From an uncultured Prevotella sp. (lineage in GTDB: Bacteria; Bacteroidota; Bacteroidia; Bacteroidales; Bacteroidaceae), in contig ONYS01000048.1 of the NCBI GenBank assembly GCA_900322095.1, forward strand, positions 1-37,997: DNA of 37,997 nucleotides. The letters are read 5' to 3'. Of this stretch, positions 11,376-18,736 are shown piece by piece. The position numbers and the translations under genes were made by a program. Every line of letters begins with the position of its first letter. Position 1 is the stretch's first letter. The notes beneath the pieces were generated by a model. The model had not been told where the DNA came from. It ran no database searches and was given only the letters and a program-made list of their open reading frames with translations.

Positions 11376-11391
11376 TGGCACAATTTTTGCA
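11376..11391 (+). promoter_or_regulatory. Sigma-54-like -24/-12 promoter motif
   Basis: TGGCACAATTTTTGCA matches the sigma-54 consensus TGGCAC-N5-TTGCA, with GG and GC separated by exactly 10 bases. It faces rpoD, about 255 bases upstream of its ATG, with no other gene between. It may be fortuitous or a relic belonging to the truncated gene region. Confidence 0.4.
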
Positions 11392-11534
11392 ATACTGATT
11401 TAGGAAATACCACAAAAAGAAAATGCGGATTTGGCATTGAGCCCTATCCACACTTTTCGGTGGCAAAGATAATAAAAATCATTAAATTGGGCAACTTTTC
11501 TCGAAAAAAAACAATATAAAAGAAAATTTTTCGT

Positions 11535-11542
11535 TAATTTTG
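11535..11542 (+). promoter_or_regulatory. -7 element of rpoD
   Basis: TAATTTTG fits TAnnTTTG. It predicts a leader of about 95 nt before the ATG at 11646. The -33 region is A-rich without a clear TTG. The rest of 11278-11534 has only the sigma-54-like motif. Confidence 0.5.
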
Positions 11543-11645
11543 CAGTCCAAATTTAGGCGTAACAGCCTTTTTGCGACGATAATAATAAGAAAATCAGTAG
11601 GTTGCGCCGATTTTAGAGCAAAAATATTAGAAGGGATACATAAGG

Positions 11646-12518
11646 ATGAGACAATTAAAAATCAGTAAAAGCATTACAAACCGTAGCAGCGAGTCACTCG
11701 ACAAATATCTTGTTGAGATTGGACGTGTGCCCATGATTTCCATCGAAGAGGAAATTGAACTGGCACAGAAGATCCGCAAAGGTGGCCGCGCCGGTGAGCG
11801 TGCAAAAGAGAAGCTGGTCAATGCCAACTTGCGTTTCGTTGTGTCTGTTGCCAAGCAGTATCAGCATCAAGGTTTGTCTCTGACCGACTTGATCGACGAA
11901 GGCAACATTGGATTGGTTCGCGCTGCGGAGAAATTCGATGAGACGCGTGGCTTCAAGTTCATATCCTATGCTGTCTGGTGGATTCGCCAGAGCATTCTGC
12001 AGGCCATTGCCGAGCAGAGCCGTATCGTGCGTCTGCCCCTCAACCAGGTGGGAGCTCTGTCGAAGATTCAGAATCAGATTGCGAAGTTCGAGCAGGAGAA
12101 CCAGCGCCGTCCTTCGGTGGGTGAGCTGAGCTCGCTGACGAATATTGAGGAGGAGAAGATCGACCAGACCATCAAGGCCGATAACCACCATATGAGTATC
12201 GACGCTCCGTTCTCTGAGGACGACGACAATTCGCTGGCCGACGTGATGTCATCAGGCGACGATACCCGCACCGACAAGCAGGTTGACTTCGAGAGTATGT
12301 CTTTGGAACTGAACAACGTGCTGAAGAGCGTGTTGAAAGACCGCGAGATAACGATCATCCGCGAGTGCTTCGGCATCGGCTGCCCTGAGAAGGGACTCGA
12401 GGAGATTGGCGACCAGCTTGGCCTGACCCGTGAGCGCGTACGCCAGATTCGCGAGAAGAGCATTGCCAAGTTGCGTGATTCAGGCAACTCCCGCGTACTG
12501 ATGAAGTACCTTGGCTGA
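11646..12518 (+). CDS. rpoD: Primary RNA polymerase sigma factor (RpoD/SigA, short form)
   Basis: This 290-residue sigma-70 protein has the compact architecture of Bacteroidetes housekeeping sigma factors, which lack the long region 1.1 and the non-conserved region of E. coli RpoD. Region 1.2 is near residues 17-50. Region 2 carries GLSLTDLIDEGNIGL and the -7 recognition segment FKFISYAVWWIRQSI (Trp111-Trp112). Region 3 follows, and region 4 near 233-280 has the helix-turn-helix LEEIGDQLGLTRERVRQI. It should recognise the TAnnTTTG promoters seen across the window. The gene is monocistronic, with a hairpin and a terminator downstream. A short nearby paralogue of the group 2 type is the only alternative reading. 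Confidence 0.95.
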   Translation: MRQLKISKSITNRSSESLDKYLVEIGRVPMISIEEEIELAQKIRKGGRAGERAKEKLVNANLRFVVSVAKQYQHQGLSLTDLIDEGNIGLVRAAEKFDETRGFKFISYAVWWIRQSILQAIAEQSRIVRLPLNQVGALSKIQNQIAKFEQENQRRPSVGELSSLTNIEEEKIDQTIKADNHHMSIDAPFSEDDDNSLADVMSSGDDTRTDKQVDFESMSLELNNVLKSVLKDREITIIRECFGIGCPEKGLEEIGDQLGLTRERVRQIREKSIAKLRDSGNSRVLMKYLG

Positions 12519-12552
12519 TAACAATAAATCCGACTGGGCTCAGCCCTCGGAA

Positions 12553-12584
12553 GGTGATTTGCTCTTCGGAGCAAGTGATTCACC
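12553..12584 (+). other. Hairpin downstream of rpoD
   Basis: The outer GGTGA (12553-12557) pairs with TCACC (12580-12584). The inner TTGCTC pairs with GAGCAA around a TTCG tetraloop (12559-12574), leaving an asymmetric 3' bulge. The layout resembles the hairpins after the DUF2023 genes. It precedes the rpoD terminator by 16 bases. Confidence 0.5.
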
Positions 12585-12599
12585 ACCAATTTTCAAATT

Positions 12600-12625
12600 A
12601 GGCCCGGCTTCGGTCGGGCCTTTCT
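12600..12625 (+). terminator. rpoD intrinsic terminator
   Basis: AGGCCCG (12600-12606) pairs with CGGGCCT (12615-12621) around GCTTCGGT, followed by TTCTTG. Confidence 0.75.
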
Positions 12626-12703
12626 TGTGCCCGACCGTTACATAAGCAGTCGAATCTTTACTATTTTTTTATCTCTACTGACTTAGATTTCAAGAATTTT
12701 ATC

Positions 12704-12711
12704 TATATTTG
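12704..12711 (+). promoter_or_regulatory. -7 element of the Rpn-like gene
   Basis: TATATTTG fits TAnnTTTG and lies 33 bases before the ATG at 12745. No clear -33 element is present. Confidence 0.5.
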
Positions 12712-12744
12712 CAAGTGTAGAACAATATAAAGGAGTACGTAGTT

Positions 12745-13671
12745 ATGCAGCATACCGGTGAAGTATTTATCAATCCTCTGACGGACTTCGGATTTAAGCG
12801 AATCTTTGGAACAACTATGAACAAGGATCTGCTCATCAGTTTCCTCAACGCCCTCTTCGACGGCGAGGAGGTAATTGAAGATGTGTCTTATAGCAATGCT
12901 GAAAAATTCGGAGCCAGCGAGGCAGAGCGTAAAGCCATCTTTGATGTCTATTGTCAGACAGCAGACGGCTCACGCATCATTGTAGAAATGCAAAACGTAT
13001 ATCAGGAGTTTTACAAAGACCGCTCTATCTACTATTCGACATTCCCCATAGCTGAACAGGCGAAGAAAGGGAAGTGGGACCACAAGCTCAACAAGGTCTA
13101 CACCGTAGGCATTCTCAATTTCTCTTTTCCTGAAGACCGAAAGAGCAACGGAGACATCACCAGTGAGGTGAAGCTTATGAATGTCAAGACAAAAGAGATA
13201 TTCTATGACAAACTCACCTACTATTATATAGAACTTGTCAACTTCCAGAAAGGCCTGAAAGAGCTCGACACTCTATTTGACAAGTGGCTCTATGCGCTGC
13301 GCAACATGTCCAATCTGCTCAATCGCCCTGCCAAACTTCAGGAACGTATTTTCACCCGCCTTTTCGATGCAGCCCAGATAGCGAAGCTTTCGACGGAGGA
13401 ACTTAGAGAGTATGAGACCAGCGTCAATGCCTACCGTGATATCGAAAACGCCGTCGACACAGCCAAGAGAGACGGAGAGAGAATAGGAATGAAGAAAGGA
13501 TTGGAGAAAGGATTGAAGAAAGGATTGAAGAAAGGATTGGAGCAGGGAAGAGTTGAAGGCGAGAAAAATGCTATGCTTACAGTAGCCAAGAAAATGAAGG
13601 ATACGGGAATATCTCCCAATGAGATAACTAATTTCACAGGTCTCTCTGTCGAGGAAATCAATGAGATTTAG
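12745..13671 (+). CDS. Rpn family / PDDEXK nuclease-family protein
   Basis: This 308-residue protein belongs to the Rpn/PD-(D/E)XK group (PF12784 type), often labelled recombination-promoting nuclease or putative transposase. The N-terminal NPLTDFGFKRIFG and the nuclease core Asp67 in IFDVYC with Glu81-x-Gln83 in IIVEMQ are visible, matching the D...ExQ variant active site. The C-terminal part is charged and helical and contains KKGLEKGLKKGLKKGLEQG, encoded by four 12-nt direct repeats at 13492-13539. That repeat can vary in number without a frameshift. The gene has its own promoter and a terminator. Family members in E. coli are DNA endonucleases that promote recombination; the function here is inferred from that. 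Confidence 0.85.
   Translation: MQHTGEVFINPLTDFGFKRIFGTTMNKDLLISFLNALFDGEEVIEDVSYSNAEKFGASEAERKAIFDVYCQTADGSRIIVEMQNVYQEFYKDRSIYYSTFPIAEQAKKGKWDHKLNKVYTVGILNFSFPEDRKSNGDITSEVKLMNVKTKEIFYDKLTYYYIELVNFQKGLKELDTLFDKWLYALRNMSNLLNRPAKLQERIFTRLFDAAQIAKLSTEELREYETSVNAYRDIENAVDTAKRDGERIGMKKGLEKGLKKGLKKGLEQGRVEGEKNAMLTVAKKMKDTGISPNEITNFTGLSVEEINEI
13492..13539 (+). repeat. Coding 12-nt tandem repeat
   Basis: Four units of the form rAGAAAGGATTG start at 13492, 13504, 13516 and 13528. Each unit encodes (K/E)KGL. A change in copy number keeps the reading frame. Confidence 0.85.
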
Positions 13672-13721
13672 CAGCGCGACGCTCAATAACCGATGAATCG
13701 CAGCATGTTTTTCTGCTGCAT

Positions 13722-13760
13722 AATAAAGCCCGGACATTCACGATGCCCGGGCTTTATTGT
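13722..13760. terminator. Terminator between convergent genes
   Basis: AATAAAGCCCGG (13722-13733) is the perfect inverse of CCGGGCTTTATT (13747-13758). It lies between the plus-strand Rpn-like gene and the minus-strand I9-like gene. A second hairpin, GTCGGCTG...CAGCCGAC (13770-13792), lies just after the minus-strand stop. Confidence 0.75.
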
Positions 13761-13800
13761 ATTATTCGAGTCGGCTGGAAGCTTCAGCCGACAGGCGGTT

Positions 13801-14241
13801 TCAATTCGTATGCATGATGCGGTCTCTCTCCACACTCGTCACGCCTTTCACTTTGGAGAAATAGGAGATGGCATCGTTAGCATCTTTGTCCTTGGGCAGA
13901 CCGATGGCAATGCAGTTGAAGTTCTTGTAGTTGTAGATAATCTCCGCGCCATAGTTTTTCACGGCCTTCAACAGACGGGCCTTTCCTTTCTTCCCATCAT
14001 ACGAGATGATTAGCGTGCGGGGATTGACCTCATCGCAAGTCTGCTTTGCGAGGTTACCGCACGACTGTGGATTGCCGCACTGTTGCTGGCTGCCGCAGTC
14101 ACCCGTACGCTGTGCGGGCTGGCACACTGCAGAGGAGTCGCACGAAAGTGGCTGGCACTGACGGGTCTGTTGGTGGCAGCACTGCGCACCAGCCGTCATG
14201 GAGACAGCCAGACCGATTGCAATAATAATTTTCTTTTTCAT
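13801..14241 (-). CDS. Small secreted protein, Cys/Gln-rich with I9-inhibitor-like domain
   Basis: This 146-residue protein has a signal peptide (cleavage likely after AGA, residue 19). A segment at about 20-68 has ten cysteines and many glutamines (CCHQQTRQCQPL...). The C-terminal part, about 72-146, resembles the subtilisin-propeptide/inhibitor I9 fold: an initial beta strand TLIISYDG, the middle YNYKNFNCIAIGL and the terminal VKGVTSVERDR. Such domains act as peptidase inhibitors or intramolecular chaperones, but no subtilase is encoded here. Its start overlaps the zinc-ribbon gene stop by 4 bases (ATGA), so it is the third gene of the GH25 operon. The I9 assignment rests on motif resemblance only. 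Confidence 0.65.
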   Translation of the reverse strand: MKKKIIIAIGLAVSMTAGAQCCHQQTRQCQPLSCDSSAVCQPAQRTGDCGSQQQCGNPQSCGNLAKQTCDEVNPRTLIISYDGKKGKARLLKAVKNYGAEIIYNYKNFNCIAIGLPKDKDANDAISYFSKVKGVTSVERDRIMHTN

Positions 14242-15347
14242 TGATTCTTCATCATTTCCATTGACGAGATAAGACCGTCGGGGTTGATATGAGCGGTCAC
14301 GTGATAGGTGTCGGTCGTATTCTCGGTCGACTTAGAATACCTGCGGTTGAGCATCGCGGTGAAGGTGACGGTGTAGTCGTATTTGTCCTCACCGATTTCC
14401 TTCTTCTTGATGTCGTAGTCGTCCTTGAGGAACCAGTTGAGTGAGATCAGGTCGGGCTTGTTCCAAAGGCTGTGCATGAACTCCGTCACGTCGTCGGCAG
14501 TGGCATTGCTCTTGCCCAGGAAACTTGTCATCACCTGAGCCACGCTTCCCATGATGGCTCCGTCGCTCTGCGAGTTGAAGGCACTGAAGAATTCCTTCAG
14601 TTGCAGTTTCACCTCCTTAGCCTCATCGTCTTGCACCACCGTTGTCTTGATGGTCTTGATATTGTCGTTGGCCTCATCGTAGTGCTCGCCGTCGGCATGC
14701 TCGTCCATATAGTCCTGATAGCCGTCGATGGTGTTCAGTTTCACAGCCTCAGCCCAGTCGATGGAGTCCACCTTATGATGCACGATGTCTTTCTGCGGAG
14801 CGTCGGGATGCTTGCTGAGGAAGTCCAGATAGGCGGTCTTGGAGTCGTTGACCAGCGTGTCGTTCCAGTCGGATTCCAGTTCCTTAATCTCCTTCAGGCG
14901 CTGTTCCACAGCCTCACGATGAGCCGGGTCGGCGTCGGGATACTTGTCGAGATAATCTTGGAGTTCCTGGGCGCTCGTACTCTTCATCACGAGCTCGTAG
15001 GCTTGCTGCTCGTCGTTGCTCTTCTCGTGCTGCTGGTAGAAGTAGAATCCACCCGCGAAAATAATCAGCAACGCCACCACGACGATAGCCACAATCTTGC
15101 CGTTATTCTTCTTCGGAGGCACTGGAGGAGCGGGAGGCGTCTGCCTTCCACCGGCCATACCACCTGCGGGATTGTAGTTGGGATTGGGCTCGTTGCATTG
15201 AGGACAAGCCGAGAGGTTGGTGAAGTATACGTTTCCACACCGGTTGCACTTGACAAGGCGTCCGGCAATCGGAGTTCCACAGTTGGGACATTTAGCTATT
15301 TGGTCGTCAACCGACTGACCACAAACGGGACATTTAATTATAGACAT
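14238..15347 (-). CDS. Double zinc-ribbon, single-pass membrane protein
   Basis: This is a 369-residue protein. Two N-terminal zinc ribbons use Cys6, Cys9, Cys20, Cys23 and Cys34, Cys37, Cys48, Cys51. A Gly/Pro-rich linker (about 61-80) leads to one transmembrane helix (about 84-104). The C-terminal 260 residues are probably extracytoplasmic and helical, with repeated DxYPDxD-like elements (YLDKYPDADPAHREAVEQ). A final beta-rich segment with DTYHVTAHINPDG follows. The zinc ribbons should face the cytoplasm. It starts 6 bases after the GH25 stop and overlaps the next gene by 4 bases, so it is in a tight operon. The function is not known; a cell-envelope sensor or scaffold is a guess from layout. 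Confidence 0.75.
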   Translation of the reverse strand: MSIIKCPVCGQSVDDQIAKCPNCGTPIAGRLVKCNRCGNVYFTNLSACPQCNEPNPNYNPAGGMAGGRQTPPAPPVPPKKNNGKIVAIVVVALLIIFAGGFYFYQQHEKSNDEQQAYELVMKSTSAQELQDYLDKYPDADPAHREAVEQRLKEIKELESDWNDTLVNDSKTAYLDFLSKHPDAPQKDIVHHKVDSIDWAEAVKLNTIDGYQDYMDEHADGEHYDEANDNIKTIKTTVVQDDEAKEVKLQLKEFFSAFNSQSDGAIMGSVAQVMTSFLGKSNATADDVTEFMHSLWNKPDLISLNWFLKDDYDIKKKEIGEDKYDYTVTFTAMLNRRYSKSTENTTDTYHVTAHINPDGLISSMEMMKNQ

Positions 15348-15353
15348 GATAAA

Positions 15354-16064
15354 TTAATAGTACGAATGAGAGTTTCTGTATCTGTGACGGTATCTAATCT
15401 CGCGCAGCACGTGGCGGCCCATAAACCGCGACTTGTCCACGTAGCCGTTGACGCCGTCGATATGACCCTTGCCGGTATACTGCCACATCTCGAAGTCGCG
15501 ACCGTCGTTGAGCACCGGTACGCGCTGGGTGTATTGGGCAATCATCAGCTTGTAGCCGTCGAGCTTGCCCGAGAGGTTGGCATTGTAGAAGTTGGTGAAG
15601 GTATAGAGCAAAGGCTTGCAATGGTAGGCGCACTCAACGAGGCGGATGAACTTGAACAGCGAGTCGCAGAAGTCTTCTGTCGACAGTCCGCTCTTGGTCT
15701 CGATGTCAATCATGGGGATGAGGTCCTGGTCCTCGGGGCGGCACTGGGCCATGAAGTTGGCCAGCTGGCGTTCCTGCGGCACCATTGGACGGTAGAAGTG
15801 GTAGGAGCCCACTTTCAGCCCATAGCGGTGGGCCAGGTCTATGTTGCGCTTATATTTATCGTCGATTGTATTCTGCCCCTCAGTGGCCTTAAGATACACA
15901 TAGGCCATCTTGGTCTCGCTCACGGCCTCCCAGAACACATTGCCCTGATAGTGGCTGAGGTCGATGCCATGAATATGGCTGCACGTGTCCTCGCACTGCA
16001 CGCTCTGTGCCATAGCCGTGAAAGAGATGAGGAGTGAGACTACAAGTGTGTAAAATCTAATCAT
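15354..16064 (-). CDS. Secreted GH25 lysozyme
   Basis: This 236-residue glycoside hydrolase family 25 (Lyc-type) muramidase cleaves peptidoglycan. A signal peptide (about 1-19, ending AMA) is followed by the barrel with catalytic-region motifs GIDLSHYQG (Asp35) and MIDIE (Asp120, Glu122), then YLKATEG, YHFY and MWQYTGKG. The ATG at 16100 would add 12 residues before a second hydrophobic start. The ATG at 16064 gives a normal signal peptide, and the -7 box lies at 16077-16070 between the two. It is the first gene of an operon with the zinc-ribbon and I9-like genes. It likely acts in the periplasm or outside the cell, in wall turnover or attack on other bacteria. Confidence 0.88.
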   Translation of the reverse strand: MIRFYTLVVSLLISFTAMAQSVQCEDTCSHIHGIDLSHYQGNVFWEAVSETKMAYVYLKATEGQNTIDDKYKRNIDLAHRYGLKVGSYHFYRPMVPQERQLANFMAQCRPEDQDLIPMIDIETKSGLSTEDFCDSLFKFIRLVECAYHCKPLLYTFTNFYNANLSGKLDGYKLMIAQYTQRVPVLNDGRDFEMWQYTGKGHIDGVNGYVDKSRFMGRHVLREIRYRHRYRNSHSYY

Positions 16065-16069
16065 AACTG

Positions 16070-16077
16070 CAAAGTTA
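16070..16077 (-). promoter_or_regulatory. -7 element of the GH25 operon, near-leaderless
   Basis: On the minus strand TAACTTTG occupies 16077-16070, only 5 bases before the ATG at 16064. A start of transcription at the usual distance would coincide with or fall within a few bases of the ATG. A TTG about 22 bases upstream (16102-16100) could be the -33 element. Confidence 0.55.
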
Positions 16078-16182
16078 ATGAAAAGAATTAAAATGCCCAC
16101 AAGGCAAATAAGTTTTTTAATTTCTTTTAGAAACAGAAACGTTCAGCTAAAAGACTGAGTAGTTGCTTTTTTTTTCATAATC

Positions 16183-16209
16183 TATAACCACATTTTTTAC
16201 GTGGTTATA
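16183..16209. promoter_or_regulatory. Palindrome in the divergent intergenic region
   Basis: TATAACCAC (16183-16191) and GTGGTTATA (16201-16209) are perfect inverse repeats with a 9-base spacer. They lie between the divergent GH25 operon and the GIN-ECF operon. It could be an operator or an RNA hairpin. Confidence 0.45.
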
Positions 16210-16242
16210 AATTCATCGAACTCATGTTTGAAAAAAAATCTT

Positions 16243-16250
16243 TATTTTTG
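16243..16250 (+). promoter_or_regulatory. -7 element of the GIN-ECF operon
   Basis: TATTTTTG fits TAnnTTTG and lies 37 bases before the ATG at 16287. No -33 element is clear at the normal distance. This would fit an activated or alternative-sigma promoter, but the evidence is weak. Confidence 0.4.
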
Positions 16251-16286
16251 TGTCACGAAAATGGCGGTCACGCGTAGGACTTATAG

Positions 16287-17081
16287 ATGAACAAAAAAAA
16301 TCATGAGATTATGAAAAAAAGTATTTCTTTATTATTATTCATGCTGTGCCTCATGGCGGGCCTTACAGCTCACGCTGACAATCTGAAAAAAATTGAGGTG
16401 AATACTTTCAACGCCATGCGTTGCGAAGGCGTCAGCACCATCCACTTCACTCAGGGTGACACTTACAAGGTGGACTTGAAGGAGAGCAAGGATATCGTCA
16501 CCCACATATCTGTGAAAGGCAAGACGCTGATGATTTCCACCGAGAATACCGACAAAAAGAGCAGAGGGCATAAGGATACGGAAAGTCCGGAGCTCTGGGT
16601 CACGGCTCCGCAACTGAAAAGTCTTGAGATAGGAGGTGCTGTGACTTTCGACGCGAAAGATATACAGGGCCCGAGTCTCGCCATCGAGGTGGAAGGCGTA
16701 AGCAAAGTCTCGCTGGATAGAGTGAAGGGCGACGTGGTGGAACTCAACGTATCCGGCGTGTGCTCCTACAAAGGAAACATAGAGGGTGGCTCCGTAACCG
16801 TAAACAACGCAGGCAGCGGATCCATAAAATCGGATATTCAAGCCGATAACCTGTTGCTGAACAACAGCGGTGCAACAACCTTTAAGGGCAACTTCAAAGG
16901 CAAGGAGGCCACTGTAACCAACTCCGGTGTCGGAAACATTACGTTGAATGTAGACTGCAACAAGTTGACGGCAAGCAACGACGGAGTGGGCAAGCTCAGA
17001 CTTTCGGGCACGGCCGATGACACCAACATAGATGGTTCCGGCGTGTCGGAAATCGACTCCTCCCATCTGAACAACCTCTAA
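16287..17081 (+). CDS. GIN-domain (DUF2807-type) envelope protein
   Basis: This 264-residue exported protein has a signal peptide ending near AHA. The body reads as a right-handed beta-helix-like GIN/DUF2807 domain (PF10988), with repeating short strands such as GVSKVSLDRVKG, NNAGSGSIKS and NSGVGNITLNV. Two starts are possible: 16287, used here and preceded by AGGA, or 16311 (MKKSISLLL), which gives the more typical signal peptide. It is the first gene of an operon with an ECF sigma factor 12 bases downstream. GIN proteins are often encoded beside ECF sigma/anti-sigma pairs in Bacteroidetes, and their role is not established. The product is expected in the periplasm or outer membrane. Confidence 0.8.
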   Translation: MNKKNHEIMKKSISLLLFMLCLMAGLTAHADNLKKIEVNTFNAMRCEGVSTIHFTQGDTYKVDLKESKDIVTHISVKGKTLMISTENTDKKSRGHKDTESPELWVTAPQLKSLEIGGAVTFDAKDIQGPSLAIEVEGVSKVSLDRVKGDVVELNVSGVCSYKGNIEGGSVTVNNAGSGSIKSDIQADNLLLNNSGATTFKGNFKGKEATVTNSGVGNITLNVDCNKLTASNDGVGKLRLSGTADDTNIDGSGVSEIDSSHLNNL

Positions 17082-17093
17082 TCAGTATGGCGC

Positions 17094-17582
17094 ATGACCG
17101 CTGAGGAATTCCAAAAAGAGGCCCAGGCCGTCAGACCAGACGTCTTGTCGCTGGCTCGAAAGTATCTGAAAGACAGCGACGAGGCAGAGGATGCCGTGCA
17201 GGATGCCATGCTGAAGCTATGGAAGATGTGCGACCAGCTGCACTCCCCCATGGCTCCGCTGGCCTCGGTGCTCGTAAGGAACCTTGCGATAGACCGGCTG
17301 CGACGTCGACGTCCCATCGGACCGCTGACACGCGACGTGGCCGAAGTACAACAGGAGCGTGACGAGCAGGAGCGTATAGAACGCGTTATGAGTATCATCG
17401 CCACGCTGCCCGACACGCAGCAGCTACTCATGCGGTTGCGCCATCAGGAAGGAATGGAATATGCAGAGATTGCCCGGCTCACGGGCATGAGCGAGGTGGC
17501 TGTAAGGAAAGGTATCAGCCGGGCCCGACAGGCCATAAGAGCGACATATATGGAAAGAACCCAGAAAGAATCGAGGAAATGA
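17094..17582 (+). CDS. ECF-type RNA polymerase sigma factor
   Basis: This is a 162-residue extracytoplasmic-function sigma factor. Region 2 (about 12-75) has ARKYLKDSDEAEDAVQDAMLKLW and NLAIDRLRRR. Region 4 (about 105-155) has LPDTQQLLMRLRHQEGMEYAEIA followed by the recognition helix SEVAVRKGISRARQAI. It overlaps the next gene by 4 bases (ATGA), which couples it to a membrane-anchored protein likely to be its anti-sigma factor. It follows the GIN gene by 12 bases. The operon is presumably autoregulated in response to an envelope signal; no target promoter was identified. Confidence 0.92.
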   Translation: MTAEEFQKEAQAVRPDVLSLARKYLKDSDEAEDAVQDAMLKLWKMCDQLHSPMAPLASVLVRNLAIDRLRRRRPIGPLTRDVAEVQQERDEQERIERVMSIIATLPDTQQLLMRLRHQEGMEYAEIARLTGMSEVAVRKGISRARQAIRATYMERTQKESRK

Positions 17583-18127
17583 ATACAGAAGAGATAAAAA
17601 CACTAATAGAGAAGTTCTTCGATGGCGAGACTTCGCTCAACGAAGAGCAACGGCTCTATGAATTCTTCAGCCGGGCAGAGGTGCCGGAGGAGCTTATGTC
17701 CTACCGGGAACTCTTCGCCGACCTTGGAGCAGCGTCAGCAAAGCCGCAACCCGACGCAGTCAGCAACGAGGCGAAGTCCCATGTTGGCCGTCACCCCCAG
17801 TTGCGCACACAGTCTCTCTCACGCGTGCTCATCGGCATGGCTGCCTCGCTTCTCCTTCTCATGGGGGCTTTCTGGCTTTGGAACCTGCATCAGGAGCAAC
17901 GGCTGGCCGCTGTCTACGAGGGCAGCTACGTCATCGTGAACGGCAAGAAGAGCAGCGACCTGCGCAAGATTAAGCCACAAATTGAAGCCACGCTGACCAA
18001 TTCCCGGAAGATTGAAAAGGAAGTTGAAGCCCACTACGACATGATAGAGGATGCCGAGAAGGACGTTCTGAACAACATCGACGACCCGGCCGAAAGAGAA
18101 AGAATAGATAAATTACTAAAAGAGTAG
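17579..18127 (+). CDS. Probable anti-sigma factor, single-pass membrane protein
   Basis: This 182-residue protein has an N-terminal cytoplasmic part (about 1-82, with KTLIEKFFDGETSLNEEQ). One transmembrane helix follows (about 83-104, VLIGMAASLLLLMGAFWLW). The periplasmic tail of about 75 residues is rich in charged residues. Size, topology and the 4-base overlap with the ECF sigma gene support an anti-sigma role, with the N-terminal part binding the sigma factor. No zinc-binding HxxxCxxC motif is present, so it is not a classical ZAS protein. The assignment rests on context and layout. Confidence 0.75.
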   Translation: MNTEEIKTLIEKFFDGETSLNEEQRLYEFFSRAEVPEELMSYRELFADLGAASAKPQPDAVSNEAKSHVGRHPQLRTQSLSRVLIGMAASLLLLMGAFWLWNLHQEQRLAAVYEGSYVIVNGKKSSDLRKIKPQIEATLTNSRKIEKEVEAHYDMIEDAEKDVLNNIDDPAERERIDKLLKE

Positions 18128-18130
18128 ACC

Positions 18131-18535
18131 ATGAGACAATTCATCATATGCATCACCCTGCTGCTTGGATTAGCCTCGGGCATGCAGGCACAGAACAAAA
18201 TAGACAAGATGGTGGAGCGGCTCTCCATAACAGGCAACTGCAAACTCACCTCGGCAGTGTTGAGGAATCCCGATACAAGGGAGATACAAAAAACAGTGAA
18301 GGTATTGGAAGTGACCAGCCTGAATGCCGATGATTTCATCGATGCCTTCAGAAAAGAGGCAAAGAAGAACAACTCTCACCAAGAGCGGAAAGGCAGCGAA
18401 CTGATAATCACTCTGGACACGCACACACCTACTGCCAACCGTATCTACATGCTGGAGGCCCACATGAACGGTCCCAAGAGTTCCTTATGCAACTGGGCCA
18501 AGATTACCATAATCGTGAAACGGCGGAAAAATTAA
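18131..18535 (+). CDS. Small secreted protein of the ECF operon
   Basis: This 134-residue protein has a signal peptide ending near MQA (residue 20). The mature part is about 114 residues, with no cysteine cluster or membrane segment and a basic C-terminus (IIVKRRKN). It starts 3 bases after the anti-sigma stop, so it is part of the GIN-ECF operon. It may belong to the small DUF5024-like proteins that accompany such operons in Bacteroides relatives, but I am not certain of that. Function unknown; an envelope component sensed or controlled by the sigma system is plausible. Confidence 0.7.
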   Translation: MRQFIICITLLLGLASGMQAQNKIDKMVERLSITGNCKLTSAVLRNPDTREIQKTVKVLEVTSLNADDFIDAFRKEAKKNNSHQERKGSELIITLDTHTPTANRIYMLEAHMNGPKSSLCNWAKITIIVKRRKN

Positions 18536-18597
18536 CTGTTTGGTTTCTGCTGGAGTCAATGGGAGTTAAAGGTGAAATCACGCAAGTTTATGATTGC

Positions 18598-18663
18598 TGA
18601 CGGTCGTCAGCAACTTGGCCGACGGTCGTCAGCAACTTGGCTGTCGGTCGTCAGCAAATGAAG
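18598..18663. repeat. 22-nt tandem repeat, three units
   Basis: Units start at 18598, 18620 and 18642 with the shared core CGGTCGTCAGCAACTTGG; the third diverges after CAGCAA. The period is exactly 22 bases, the same as the unrelated array at 28531-28772. It is non-coding and lies downstream of the ECF operon. Confidence 0.85.
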
Positions 18664-18736
18664 AGAGGCCTTTCTGCGCGGGTGATTTCATTGGTATAGA
18701 GCCACCAAGAGGCCACACCCAAATATCGATAGGACA

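Noticed and set aside
10876-11466. 196-codon minus-strand ORF
   Set aside because: It is antisense to the AAA-ATPase-like fragment and AT-rich intergenic DNA and has no recognisable family.
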